From an uncultured Bacteroides sp. (GTDB lineage Bacteria > Bacteroidota > Bacteroidia > Bacteroidales > Bacteroidaceae): a stretch of DNA of 38,427 nucleotides. Below the pieces are notes generated by a model. It had not been told where the DNA came from. It did no database searches and saw only the letters and a list, made by a program, of their open reading frames with translations. Made by a program: the position numbers and the translations under genes. Positions 9,216 to 18,034 of this stretch are shown piece by piece (position 1 is the stretch's first letter; each line of letters begins with the position of its first letter). The stretch is from the NCBI GenBank assembly GCA_959606905.1, contig CAUHML010000030.1, positions 1 to 38,427 on the forward strand, written 5' to 3'.

Positions 9216-11843
9216 ATGAAAAGGTTTGCCGGTTGGTTGTTGTTTTTCTGGGGATGTATATGTTGTATATGTGCCTCTGAAATTTCTATAACAGATTCAT
9301 GGAAGTATAAAGCAGAGAATGATGAACGTTTTTCCAGTATGGATTGGAATGATTCTGATTGGGTAACTGTAGATTTGCCTCATACTTGGAATGCCGGAGA
9401 TGTGATTGACGAGCAACGGGGATATAGGCGTGGCATATCTTGGTATAGGAAGAAGTTGTTCATTCCTTCAGAGGCACGGGATAAGAAAATAACTCTTCGT
9501 TTTGATGGAGTGGCCAGCAAGGCAGACGTCTATTTAAATGGGAAATTATTGAAAACTCATTTGGGGGCATATACCGCTTTCGGAGTTGATATAACTGATA
9601 TCTGTGAAGTTGGAAAGGAAAATCTGTTGGCGGTAAAAGTGGATAATAGTTCTTCTTTGGGGGAAATCCTTCCACCGGTTTCCGGAGATTTTTCTATTTT
9701 TGGGGGTATTTATCGCAGGGTGTTCTTGCAATGGACGGAAAAAGTGCATTTTGTGACAGAACCTTATGCAGCTGTTCCAGTAAGGATACAAACCCCTGAA
9801 GTGTCGGTATCTGAGGCGTCAATGCAAATTGTGGCTTTTCTTAAAAATGACTTTACCGATACAAAGCACGTGCACGTCAATGTTTTTCTTTGCGATGAAA
9901 TGAATCGGATTGTGAAAGAGAAACAGTTGAAACTGAAACTGATTCCAGGCAGGAAATATCCTATATCCACTTCTGTAGGAAGGATAGAGAATCCTCATTT
10001 GTGGTCTCCTGAATTGCCTTATTTATATACGGTAAAAGTGCAGGTATGCGATGCCAAGAATGGAGAAATGTATCAAGAAGTAATTTCTCCGGTTGGATTC
10101 AGATGGTTTTCGGTGGACAAGACAGGCTTTTATCTGAACGGGAAGTATCTTAAATTGAGGGGAGCTGCACGGCATCAGGATTATGCAGGTTTGGGAACGG
10201 CTATTCCCGTTGAAATGAATCGTAGGGATATGCGGTTGCTGAAAGAAATGGGAGCTAATTTTGTGCGTATCAGTCATTATCCTCAAGATCCGGAAATATA
10301 TCGAGCCTGTGACGAATTGGGGTTGATAGTATGGTCTGAAATTTGTGTTGTGAATGAAGTGAGAAAAAATGCGGCATTCGCTCATAACTGCAAAGAAATG
10401 TTGAAAGAGATGATTCTTCAGAACTACAATCATCCATCGGTGGTACTATGGGGGGCTATGAATGAATTATGGGATTACCATAAGCAAGCTATTGCGTTGG
10501 CTAGGGAGTTGGAGGCTTTGAAAAAAGAGCTGGATCCTTATCGTCTTTCTTGTGTCGCCTTTCATGCTTTTACTTGGGAGAAACCCTATACACAGTCTAG
10601 TAAGGAGATGTTTAGTATTTCGGATGTTAACGGGGTGAATGTATATGAGTCTTGGTATCAGGGAGATTCTGCTACGATTGCACCTATGTTTGATAAATTT
10701 TGTAGTTATTCTACTGCAAAACCTCGTTTTTTGTCGGAATTTGGAGCAGGAAGCGATGAACGTATCCATTCTTATACTCCGCGTACATTTGATTTTACTC
10801 CGGAATTTCAATTGGATTTTAATCGCAGATATATCAATGAAATGGAGAAACGTCCGGATTATATAGGTTATTCTATTTGGAATTTGGTTGATTTTCAGGT
10901 GGATGGTCGTGGTGATAGCAAGCCTAATCTGAATCAAAAAGGAATGTTGACAGAGGATCGTCGGAAGAAAGAGATTTATTATTACTGTCAGGCTCGTTGG
11001 TCGGACATTCCGATGATTCATATTGCCGGGGCCGATTGGACGAAAAGGGTGGAAATTTGTGATGATAGTATAAATGTGCGTAAGATCAGTGTTTTTTCTA
11101 ATCAGAAAACGGTGGAGTTAATTCATAATGGAAAGTCTTTGGGTGTGCGTGAAGTGGTAAATGGGGAAGCTGTTTTCGCAGTTCCTTTTATAAACGGAGA
11201 GAATCTGCTGGATGCTCGAAGTGGGGCACTTTCAGACAGGCTGAAGATACAGATGAAATTGTTATCTTCCCGTCTTACTGACAGTGATGTGCTTTTGGAC
11301 GGTCTTTGTATTAATTTGGGACAGGAGCATTGTTATTTTATAGACCCGCAGCTTCAGGAAATATGGATACCCGATAAACCTTATACAAAGGGAAGTTGGG
11401 GATATATGGATGGAAAACCTTTTAACTCTTGGCCGGGATCATCACATGATGGAGTTAGGTATGGAGTAGGGGCTGATATAAAAAATACTTTTTTAGAGCC
11501 TCTTTTTCAGACCTTTTTGATTGGTACGACTTGTTACCGGCTGGATGTTCCTGACGGAGTATATGAAATTGGCTTTTATTTCACGGAACCTTTCAGTAAG
11601 GATGAACGGAAAAATATTGTGCATACAGGTGTTTCTGCCGAGGGACAACGTGTATTTGATGTGTCAGTCAATGGAGAAAAATTGATAGAGTCATTGAATC
11701 TGGCTGATTCTTATGGCGAGCAGACAGCTGTTGTAAAGACACTTGTGGTCAATGTGCGGAATCATGAAGGACTGGAGATTCTGCTTTCTCCTCAAAAAGG
11801 ACAAGGTGTTATTAGCGGATTAAAAGTAAAGAAAATACGATGA
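9216..11843 (+). CDS. GH2 family glycoside hydrolase (beta-galactosidase-like) with C-terminal malectin-like domain
   Basis: Retaining exo-glycosidase, most likely cutting beta-galactosides or a related beta-linked sugar in the periplasm. The 875-aa protein has a cysteine-rich signal peptide (about 1-20). A sugar-binding jelly-roll domain spans about 25-175 (DLPHTWNA, ISWYRK, GGIYR), an Ig-like domain about 185-300, and the TIM barrel about 300-600. The acid/base is Glu417 in WGAMNELW and the nucleophile Glu508 in LSEFGAGS. Beyond the usual GH2 core, residues about 700-875 (YGVGADIKNTF, YEIGFYFTEP, VFDVSVNGE) resemble a malectin-type carbohydrate-binding domain. It is the first enzyme after susCD and the terminator. 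Exact specificity is not readable; GH2 also includes beta-glucuronidases and beta-mannosidases. Confidence 0.88.
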   Translation: MKRFAGWLLFFWGCICCICASEISITDSWKYKAENDERFSSMDWNDSDWVTVDLPHTWNAGDVIDEQRGYRRGISWYRKKLFIPSEARDKKITLRFDGVASKADVYLNGKLLKTHLGAYTAFGVDITDICEVGKENLLAVKVDNSSSLGEILPPVSGDFSIFGGIYRRVFLQWTEKVHFVTEPYAAVPVRIQTPEVSVSEASMQIVAFLKNDFTDTKHVHVNVFLCDEMNRIVKEKQLKLKLIPGRKYPISTSVGRIENPHLWSPELPYLYTVKVQVCDAKNGEMYQEVISPVGFRWFSVDKTGFYLNGKYLKLRGAARHQDYAGLGTAIPVEMNRRDMRLLKEMGANFVRISHYPQDPEIYRACDELGLIVWSEICVVNEVRKNAAFAHNCKEMLKEMILQNYNHPSVVLWGAMNELWDYHKQAIALARELEALKKELDPYRLSCVAFHAFTWEKPYTQSSKEMFSISDVNGVNVYESWYQGDSATIAPMFDKFCSYSTAKPRFLSEFGAGSDERIHSYTPRTFDFTPEFQLDFNRRYINEMEKRPDYIGYSIWNLVDFQVDGRGDSKPNLNQKGMLTEDRRKKEIYYYCQARWSDIPMIHIAGADWTKRVEICDDSINVRKISVFSNQKTVELIHNGKSLGVREVVNGEAVFAVPFINGENLLDARSGALSDRLKIQMKLLSSRLTDSDVLLDGLCINLGQEHCYFIDPQLQEIWIPDKPYTKGSWGYMDGKPFNSWPGSSHDGVRYGVGADIKNTFLEPLFQTFLIGTTCYRLDVPDGVYEIGFYFTEPFSKDERKNIVHTGVSAEGQRVFDVSVNGEKLIESLNLADSYGEQTAVVKTLVVNVRNHEGLEILLSPQKGQGVISGLKVKKIR

Positions 11844-11907
11844 TATGGGCTGAAAAACTTCTGAATGAGTAAAATGGTTATATTCTTTCTTTTTCTGACA
11901 AGATTCT

Positions 11908-11940
11908 TTTCCATGAAACTCAGGGACAGATGTACTTTTG
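11908..11940 (+). promoter_or_regulatory. Putative internal promoter before the first PF07944 gene
   Basis: TACTTTTG (11933-11940) is identical to the -7 of the HTCS and susC1 promoters. A weak -33-like TTTC (11908-11911) lies 21 bases upstream. The 125-base gap is the largest within the enzyme block, and the ATG at 11969 is 28 bases downstream. This suggests a second transcription unit. Confidence 0.4.
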
Positions 11941-11968
11941 CTGATGTAAAATTTGAATAAAAAACGGT

Positions 11969-14038
11969 ATGTTTAAGAAAAAGAGAAATATAGGGAAATT
12001 GTTATTAGGTTCCTTTTTGATTGTGGCTGTACTGACAGCATGTATGGAGGAAAAAAGGGAGATGAAGATAGATATGCTTTCACGTCCCGGTACGATAGAT
12101 AGGAATGTCAGTTATCAGGGAAATCGTTTGCCTTTGAAACCATTGCATTTTATAAAATTGCCGGTAGGAACCATTGAGCCGGAAGGCTGGCTGAAAAAGT
12201 ACCTGCTGTTGCAAAAAGAGGGATTAACCGGGAAACTGGGTGAAATTAGTGCGTGGTTGGATAAGAAGGATAATGCGTGGTTGCTGTCTGGTGGAGATCA
12301 TGGTTGGGAAGAAGTCCCTTATTGGCTGAAAGGATATGGTGATTTGGCTTATATCTTAAAAGATTCTGCTATGATTGCAGAAACAAAAGTCTGGATTGAA
12401 GCAGCTATTCAGAGCCGGCAACCGGATGGCTTTTTCGGTCCGGTGAATGAACGTGGAGGGAAGAGAGAACTTTGGGCGAATATGGTAATGCTTTGGTGTT
12501 TGCAATCTTATTATGAATATTCTGGTGATAAGAGAGTGTTGACTTTGATGACTGATTACTTTAAATGGCAACTAACTGTCCCCGATGATAAATTTTTGGA
12601 AGATTATTGGGAGAACAGCCGTGGGGGGGATAATCTGTATAGTGTTTATTGGCTTTATAACATCACAGGAGAACAATTCCTGCTGGAGCTTGCTCGGAAA
12701 CTTCATCGTAATACGGCAGACTGGACAAATGAATCGGATTTGCCTAATTGGCATAATGTGAATATTGCACAGTGCTTTCGTGAACCGGCTACTTACTATA
12801 TGCTTAGTGGTGATTCGGCAGATTTGCAGGCATCTTATCGAGTGCATCATCTGGTGAGACGTATTTTCGGACAGGTGCCGGGAGGTATGTTCGGAGCGGA
12901 CGAGAATGCCCGTTTGGCTTATATTGATCCACGACAAGGTACAGAAACTTGTGGATTTGTAGAACAGATGGCGTCTGATGAGATAATGCTTCGTATGACC
13001 GGTGATCCTTTTTGGGCTGAGCATTGCGAGGAGGTCGCTTTCAATTCTTATCCGGCGGCGGTAATGCCTGATTTCAAAGCTTTAAGATATATCACTTGTC
13101 CCAATCAGGTGGTGAGTGATTCTAAAGATCATAAACCCGGAATTGATAATGGAGGTCCTTTTTTGGCTATGAATCCTTTCAGCAGTCGTTGCTGTCAGCA
13201 TAACCATGCGCAAGGCTGGCCTTACTATATTGAAAATTTGGTTTATGCAACTCCGGATAACGGGCTTGCCGCCATTATTTACGGTCCGTGTTGTGCACAG
13301 GCGAAAGTAGGGGTAAACGGTACTGAAGTTATTCTGAGAGAAGAAACAAACTATCCGTTTGAAGAAATGATTCGGTTTACAGTGCAAGTTTCCGGTAAAG
13401 TGGATTTTCCATTATATCTTCGTGTACCTGCTTGGTGCAAGGGGGCTACATTAATAGTTAACGGAGAAACGGTAGCTGCTGGTATGGAGTCTGGTAAATA
13501 TGTTCGTTTGGATAGAACTTGGAGTAATGGAGATGTGGTAATCTTGCAATTACCCATGTCTTTATCTGTTCAAAGATGGCAGACCAATCAAAACAGTGCC
13601 AGCGTGAATTACGGTCCTTTGACTTTCTCTCTGTTGATAGAGGAAGAGTATAGAAAAGTAAATAGTGCAGAAAATGCTATATGGGATTCTAAATGGCAGA
13701 AAGGTGCTGATGTCAATGCTTGGCCTACTTATGAAATCTATCCTCAAAGTGCTTGGAACTATGCTTTGAAATTGGATGATAGGGTTTTGGAGCAATGCTT
13801 GAAAGTCGAGAAGAGAGAATGGCCTTCAGACAATTATCCTTTTACTGCTGATAACGTTCCTCTAGTGATAAAAGCACAAGGGAGAAGAGTGCCTTCTTGG
13901 GGTATAGATCAATATGGCTTATGTGGTGTGTTGCCGGAAGAAGGGGCTCCGAAAAGTGAAATATTGGAAGATATAACCTTGATACCGATGGGAGCTGCCC
14001 GTTTGCGTATCTCGGCATTTCCTGTAACTTATGAATAA
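11969..14038 (+). CDS. GH127-like (PF07944, formerly DUF1680) lipoprotein, probable beta-L-arabinofuranosidase or relative
   Basis: The 689-aa lipoprotein has lipobox LTAC (Cys25). Family members have an (alpha/alpha)6 barrel and use a zinc-activated cysteine as nucleophile. The zinc and nucleophile signature is visible: GTETC (Glu326, Cys328) and SSRCCQHN (Cys408, Cys409). Glu312 in GADENAR is a candidate acid/base. It differs clearly from the other three PF07944 proteins here: the region around the CC pair reads CCQHNHAQGWP, and it lacks the C-terminal domain the others share. It may therefore have a different sugar specificity. PF07944 enzymes include beta-L-arabinofuranosidases and, in rhamnogalacturonan-II degradation, an enzyme releasing aceric acid. 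GH43 follows after 12 bases. Family is confident, substrate is not. Confidence 0.85.
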   Translation: MFKKKRNIGKLLLGSFLIVAVLTACMEEKREMKIDMLSRPGTIDRNVSYQGNRLPLKPLHFIKLPVGTIEPEGWLKKYLLLQKEGLTGKLGEISAWLDKKDNAWLLSGGDHGWEEVPYWLKGYGDLAYILKDSAMIAETKVWIEAAIQSRQPDGFFGPVNERGGKRELWANMVMLWCLQSYYEYSGDKRVLTLMTDYFKWQLTVPDDKFLEDYWENSRGGDNLYSVYWLYNITGEQFLLELARKLHRNTADWTNESDLPNWHNVNIAQCFREPATYYMLSGDSADLQASYRVHHLVRRIFGQVPGGMFGADENARLAYIDPRQGTETCGFVEQMASDEIMLRMTGDPFWAEHCEEVAFNSYPAAVMPDFKALRYITCPNQVVSDSKDHKPGIDNGGPFLAMNPFSSRCCQHNHAQGWPYYIENLVYATPDNGLAAIIYGPCCAQAKVGVNGTEVILREETNYPFEEMIRFTVQVSGKVDFPLYLRVPAWCKGATLIVNGETVAAGMESGKYVRLDRTWSNGDVVILQLPMSLSVQRWQTNQNSASVNYGPLTFSLLIEEEYRKVNSAENAIWDSKWQKGADVNAWPTYEIYPQSAWNYALKLDDRVLEQCLKVEKREWPSDNYPFTADNVPLVIKAQGRRVPSWGIDQYGLCGVLPEEGAPKSEILEDITLIPMGAARLRISAFPVTYE

Positions 14039-14050
14039 TTTTATATTACT

Positions 14051-15595
14051 ATGAAAAGACTGTTATTTGTGATTCTATTGACAATTATGGGATGTTGCGG
14101 TGTACATGTGCAAGCCGTTGGATACGAAAAAATTATTAATCCGGTATTGCCGGGTGATCGTCCTGATCCTACTGTCATTGAAATAAATGGAGAGTATTGG
14201 GCTGCTGCGACTTCTAATGAATGGTCGCCGTTGTTCCCTATTTTTAAATCAAAAGATTTAGTGAACTGGGAATTGGTGAATTATGTTTTTCCGGATGGAG
14301 CACCTGATTGGGCATTAAATAATTTTTGGGCCCCGGAATTATCGTATGATGAGAAACAGGGAAAGGTTTATCTGTATTATACAGCCCGTGACAAGAGGAC
14401 AAAGAGATTATCGTGTGCGGCGGCGGTAGCTGATTCCCCGATGGGGAGGTTCAAAGATTTGGGACCGTTGGTTGCTCAGGAACCAGGCTCTATTGATGCT
14501 TTTGCTGCAAGAGATGAGAAGGGTAAACTTTATCTTATATGGAAAGAAGACGGCAACAGTATGGGCTTGCCTACAAATATTTGGGCACAGGAGATGACGG
14601 AGGACCGCACCCGTCTGATAGGAGAAATGACTTCCTTGTTCTGTAATGACACTCCTTGGGAGGAAGGGCTGGTAGAAGGGGTATGTGTTTTTAAAAAGCA
14701 GGATTATTTTTATATCTTGTATTCGGCAGCTAGCTGTTGTGACAAGAAATGTAATTATAAAACAGGAGTGGCCCGTTCCAAATCTTTGCTGGGCAAATGG
14801 GAGAAATATGAAAAGAATCCCATTTTGGTAGACAATCAGGATTGGCGTTGTCCCGGACATGGTACTATAGTTCGGAAAGATGGAAAGGAGTTTTATTTGT
14901 ATCATGCTTATAATAGGAGTGGTTCGGTATATGTCGGACGTCAGGGCGTGTTGGAGGAATTGTGTTGGGGAGAGGATGGCTGGCCTTATTTTAGGAACGA
15001 TGCCGTTTATAATCGTCCTAATTTGTCTTTGGATTATGTGGATTCCTTTAAGGGTAATACACTAGCTCCCATTTGGCAATGGAGGGTAACCCAGAAAATA
15101 GATTATCAGACAGGAAAAAATGGATTACATCTAGGAGCATCTATGGAAAACAGGGAATTGGGTACTCTGCTGGTACAACCTGTCAAGGCTTTGAATTTTT
15201 CGTTGATTGCTACTGTTGATAACCGGAAAAGTATGGCTGCGGCTGGTATCGGTATTATTGGTGGAGCTCATAATGGATTTGGCGCTCCTTTAGCCGGTAT
15301 TGGCATATCAGTTTTGAAAGATAAGGTGGAAGTATGGAAAAATGTAGATGGTAAAGTTGATGTCTTGGCTCAAAGTGCTATAACGGTGTCAGCAACGGCA
15401 CAGGTCAGGATGACTGTGAAAGACGGGTATTGGCTTTGCTTTGAGTTCCGGAAAGGGCAGAGGTGGATACCTTTGGCAACGGAAATTGATGCTTCGCCGT
15501 ATGTTCCGTGGGGAATGGGCTTCCGCATAGGCTTGTGTGCTAAAGGGGGAGACGGAACCTTTGCTGATTTCCGTAAGATTGAATTGATTCATTGA
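14051..15595 (+). CDS. GH43 family glycosidase (arabinofuranosidase/xylosidase) with C-terminal beta-sandwich
   Basis: Inverting exo-enzyme with a five-bladed propeller, probably releasing alpha-L-arabinofuranose or beta-xylose in the periplasm. The 514-aa protein has a signal peptide to about residue 22. The GH43 triad is visible: Asp39 in DRPDPT (base), Asp149 in GSIDAF (pKa modulator) and Glu209 in LVEGVCVF (acid), plus His270 in CPGHGT, which often lies at the active-site calcium. Residues about 325-514 (YVDSFKGNTLAPIWQW...) look like the concanavalin-type C-terminal domain found in GH43 xylosidases and arabinofuranosidases. Six cysteines cluster at about 229-267, which is unusual. It sits between two PF07944 genes, with 12 bases upstream and 26 downstream to the chosen next start, so they are clearly one operon. 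Confidence 0.9.
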   Translation: MKRLLFVILLTIMGCCGVHVQAVGYEKIINPVLPGDRPDPTVIEINGEYWAAATSNEWSPLFPIFKSKDLVNWELVNYVFPDGAPDWALNNFWAPELSYDEKQGKVYLYYTARDKRTKRLSCAAAVADSPMGRFKDLGPLVAQEPGSIDAFAARDEKGKLYLIWKEDGNSMGLPTNIWAQEMTEDRTRLIGEMTSLFCNDTPWEEGLVEGVCVFKKQDYFYILYSAASCCDKKCNYKTGVARSKSLLGKWEKYEKNPILVDNQDWRCPGHGTIVRKDGKEFYLYHAYNRSGSVYVGRQGVLEELCWGEDGWPYFRNDAVYNRPNLSLDYVDSFKGNTLAPIWQWRVTQKIDYQTGKNGLHLGASMENRELGTLLVQPVKALNFSLIATVDNRKSMAAAGIGIIGGAHNGFGAPLAGIGISVLKDKVEVWKNVDGKVDVLAQSAITVSATAQVRMTVKDGYWLCFEFRKGQRWIPLATEIDASPYVPWGMGFRIGLCAKGGDGTFADFRKIELIH

Positions 15596-15621
15596 TTGTG
15601 TTTTTTATAAAATCTGTTACC

Positions 15622-18015
15622 ATGAAAAAATATAGGTTAGTATTCGTTTTAAGTATATTGTTTTTAGGAGTGATCAAGTTGACTGCATCGGAATATGAGC
15701 AGGTGCGCAAAGCACCTCGTGTACATGTTCCGGTATGGCAGTCATTTGCACTGTCGGAAGTCGAATTAACCGATAGCTATTTTAAGAAAGCGATGGATTT
15801 ACATAAAGGATATCTGCTGTCGCTGGATGTAGACAGGCTCATTCCACACGTACGCCGTAGTGTCGGTTTGCAGGGGAAAGGAGATAATTACGGAGGATGG
15901 GAGAAGCATGGTGGATGTACCTATGGTCATTATATGTCTGCTTGTGCCATGATGTATGCTTCTACAGGCGAGAAAGCTTTGCTGGATAAATTGAATTATA
16001 TGCTGGATGAACTGCAAGAGTGCCAAAAACAGACCCCGGATGGTTGGTTCATTACCGGTAAAAGAGGGAAGGAGGGTTATTTGCAGTTGCTTCAAGGGAA
16101 TGTGGTGCTTAACCAGCCGGATGAAACCGGACAACCTTGGAATTATAACCAGAATGGGAACTCATGGTATTGTATCCATAAGATTTTGGCGGGATTGAGG
16201 GATGCATATGTCTATGCAGGTTGTAGGCAAGCCAAGGATATATTGATGCCTTTGGCGAATTTTATTTCTCATATAGCCTTGAATAGCAATAGGGATCTTT
16301 TTCAAAGTACCTTGAGTGTGGAACAGGGGGGGATGAATGAAGTTTTTGTTGATATTTATGGTATTACCGGAGATAAGAAATTTTTGCAGACGGCAGAAAG
16401 GTTCAATCATATCAATGTTATTTATCCGATTGCTAACGGAGAAGATGTGTTATTCGGTCGCCATGCTAACGATCAAATACCTAAATTTATGGGAGTAGCC
16501 AGAGAGTATGAGTTCTCACCCAATGATATTTATTATCAGGCTGCCCGTAACTTTTGGAATATTGTAATTAAAGATCACACATTGGCCATCGGTGGAAATA
16601 GTTGTTATGAGCGTTTTGGCGTACCGGGTGAAGAAAGCAAGCGGCTGGACTATACTTCGGCAGAAACTTGTAATACATATAACATGTTGAAATTGTCAAG
16701 ACAGTTGTTCATGTTGGATGGTGATTATAAATATCTGAATTACTATGAACATGCTTTATATAACCATATTCTTGCTTCACAAGATCCTGATATGCCGGGC
16801 TGTGTGACTTATTATACTTCTTTGTTGCCGGGATCATTTAAGCAATATAGTACTCCGTTTGATTCTTTCTGGTGTTGTGTGGGTACAGGGATGGAGAATC
16901 ATTCTAAGTATGCCGAATCCATTTATTTTAAGGATAACCAAGAATTGCTGGTCAATCTGTATATTCCTTCACGTCTCCACTGGAAGGAAAAAGGTTTGAA
17001 GCTGACTTTGGATACTTATTTCCCGGAGTCGGATACGGTTACAGTAAGGATGGATGAAATAGGGAGCTATACAGGAATGCTTCTGTTCCGTTATCCGGAT
17101 TGGGTGAGCGGTGATGCTGTAGTTCGTATTAATGGAAAGCCGGCACAGACGGAAGCACATAAGGGAAGCTACATTCGCCTGTTGGATTCTGTTAAGAGCG
17201 GAGATGTGATAACATTGGTTTTCACACGTAACTTATATATTGATTATGCAAAGGATGAACCTCATTTCGGCTCTGTCATGTATGGCCCGATATTGCTTGC
17301 GGGAGGATTGGGGACGGATGATATGCCCGAAGATAGGGTTATTGACAATCGTGCTTGTCGTGAATCGCTTCCGGCAAAGAATATTCCTATGTTAGTGGGT
17401 CCATTGGCCGATCTGGATAGCTGGATACAATGTTCTTCACAACATCCTTTACGGTTTACAGTAAAGAATGGAGGTGGACAACAAGGGGTAGGGTTGATCC
17501 CTTATTTTCAAATGCATCATCAGCGGCATACTGTATATTGGAAACTTTATTCTCCGGATGAATTTGTTTATCGTACTCGTTCTTTAACGGATGAAGTGAA
17601 GATCGGTGACGGGAAAGATGAAAGGAAACATGCGTTGCAAGGAGAGAATGATTCTATTTATTGGCATGATTATTTTTGGGCAAAGAATACTCGGTTCCGT
17701 ATGGCAAAAGACGGATGGTTTTCTTACACACTTCATATAAATAAAACGGAACAAAAGCCTTATCATCTGATTTGTCGTTTCTGGGGAGACAAGCCTGATA
17801 CTTGTCAGTTTGATATATTGATTGACGGCAACTATCTACGTACTGTCAGTTTGAATCGAAAACTATATCTGACCTATGTGGACGATGTGTATTCTATTCC
17901 TGCAGACTGGACTCGTGGAAAGGATAAAGTGAATGTTACTTTCCGTGCTGCTCAAGGGAAGAATGCCGGAGGATTGTATGAATTGAAAATTACTTCAGAT
18001 ACGAATTATAGATAA
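15622..18015 (+). CDS. GH146/GH127-type beta-L-arabinofuranosidase (PF07944) with C-terminal accessory domain
   Basis: Start chosen at ATG 15622 (MKKYRLVFVLSILFLG, a signal peptide); an in-frame TTG at 15592 would overlap the GH43 stop. The 797-aa protein carries the zinc-cysteine site: SAETCNTYNM (Glu348, Cys350) and SFWCCVGTG (Cys418, Cys419), with Glu330 in CYERFGVP as likely acid/base. The SFWCC-GTG-E pattern is that of GH146-type enzymes such as those of gut Bacteroides arabinan loci. These release beta-L-arabinofuranose. Residues about 668-797 form a separate domain (LQGEND, DGWFSYTL, FDILIDG, NAGGLYELKI) resembling the DUF6805-type module. The same module ends two other enzymes here. 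It lies 26 bases after GH43 and 19 bases before the next gene. Confidence 0.9.
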   Translation: MKKYRLVFVLSILFLGVIKLTASEYEQVRKAPRVHVPVWQSFALSEVELTDSYFKKAMDLHKGYLLSLDVDRLIPHVRRSVGLQGKGDNYGGWEKHGGCTYGHYMSACAMMYASTGEKALLDKLNYMLDELQECQKQTPDGWFITGKRGKEGYLQLLQGNVVLNQPDETGQPWNYNQNGNSWYCIHKILAGLRDAYVYAGCRQAKDILMPLANFISHIALNSNRDLFQSTLSVEQGGMNEVFVDIYGITGDKKFLQTAERFNHINVIYPIANGEDVLFGRHANDQIPKFMGVAREYEFSPNDIYYQAARNFWNIVIKDHTLAIGGNSCYERFGVPGEESKRLDYTSAETCNTYNMLKLSRQLFMLDGDYKYLNYYEHALYNHILASQDPDMPGCVTYYTSLLPGSFKQYSTPFDSFWCCVGTGMENHSKYAESIYFKDNQELLVNLYIPSRLHWKEKGLKLTLDTYFPESDTVTVRMDEIGSYTGMLLFRYPDWVSGDAVVRINGKPAQTEAHKGSYIRLLDSVKSGDVITLVFTRNLYIDYAKDEPHFGSVMYGPILLAGGLGTDDMPEDRVIDNRACRESLPAKNIPMLVGPLADLDSWIQCSSQHPLRFTVKNGGGQQGVGLIPYFQMHHQRHTVYWKLYSPDEFVYRTRSLTDEVKIGDGKDERKHALQGENDSIYWHDYFWAKNTRFRMAKDGWFSYTLHINKTEQKPYHLICRFWGDKPDTCQFDILIDGNYLRTVSLNRKLYLTYVDDVYSIPADWTRGKDKVNVTFRAAQGKNAGGLYELKITSDTNYR

Positions 18016-18034
18016 ACTTTAAATATAGATTACC

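Noticed and set aside
10467..11021. 184-residue minus-strand open frame inside the first GH2 gene
   Set aside because: Shadow of the GH2 catalytic region, which contains the nucleophile motif in the plus frame; no start context or homology.
14408..14905. 165-residue minus-strand open frame inside GH43
   Set aside because: Antisense to the GH43 propeller containing catalytic Asp149 and Glu209; no protein-like features.
15592..15621. Upstream TTG start for the 15622 gene
   Set aside because: It would overlap the GH43 stop and put ten residues before a good signal peptide that starts at ATG 15622.
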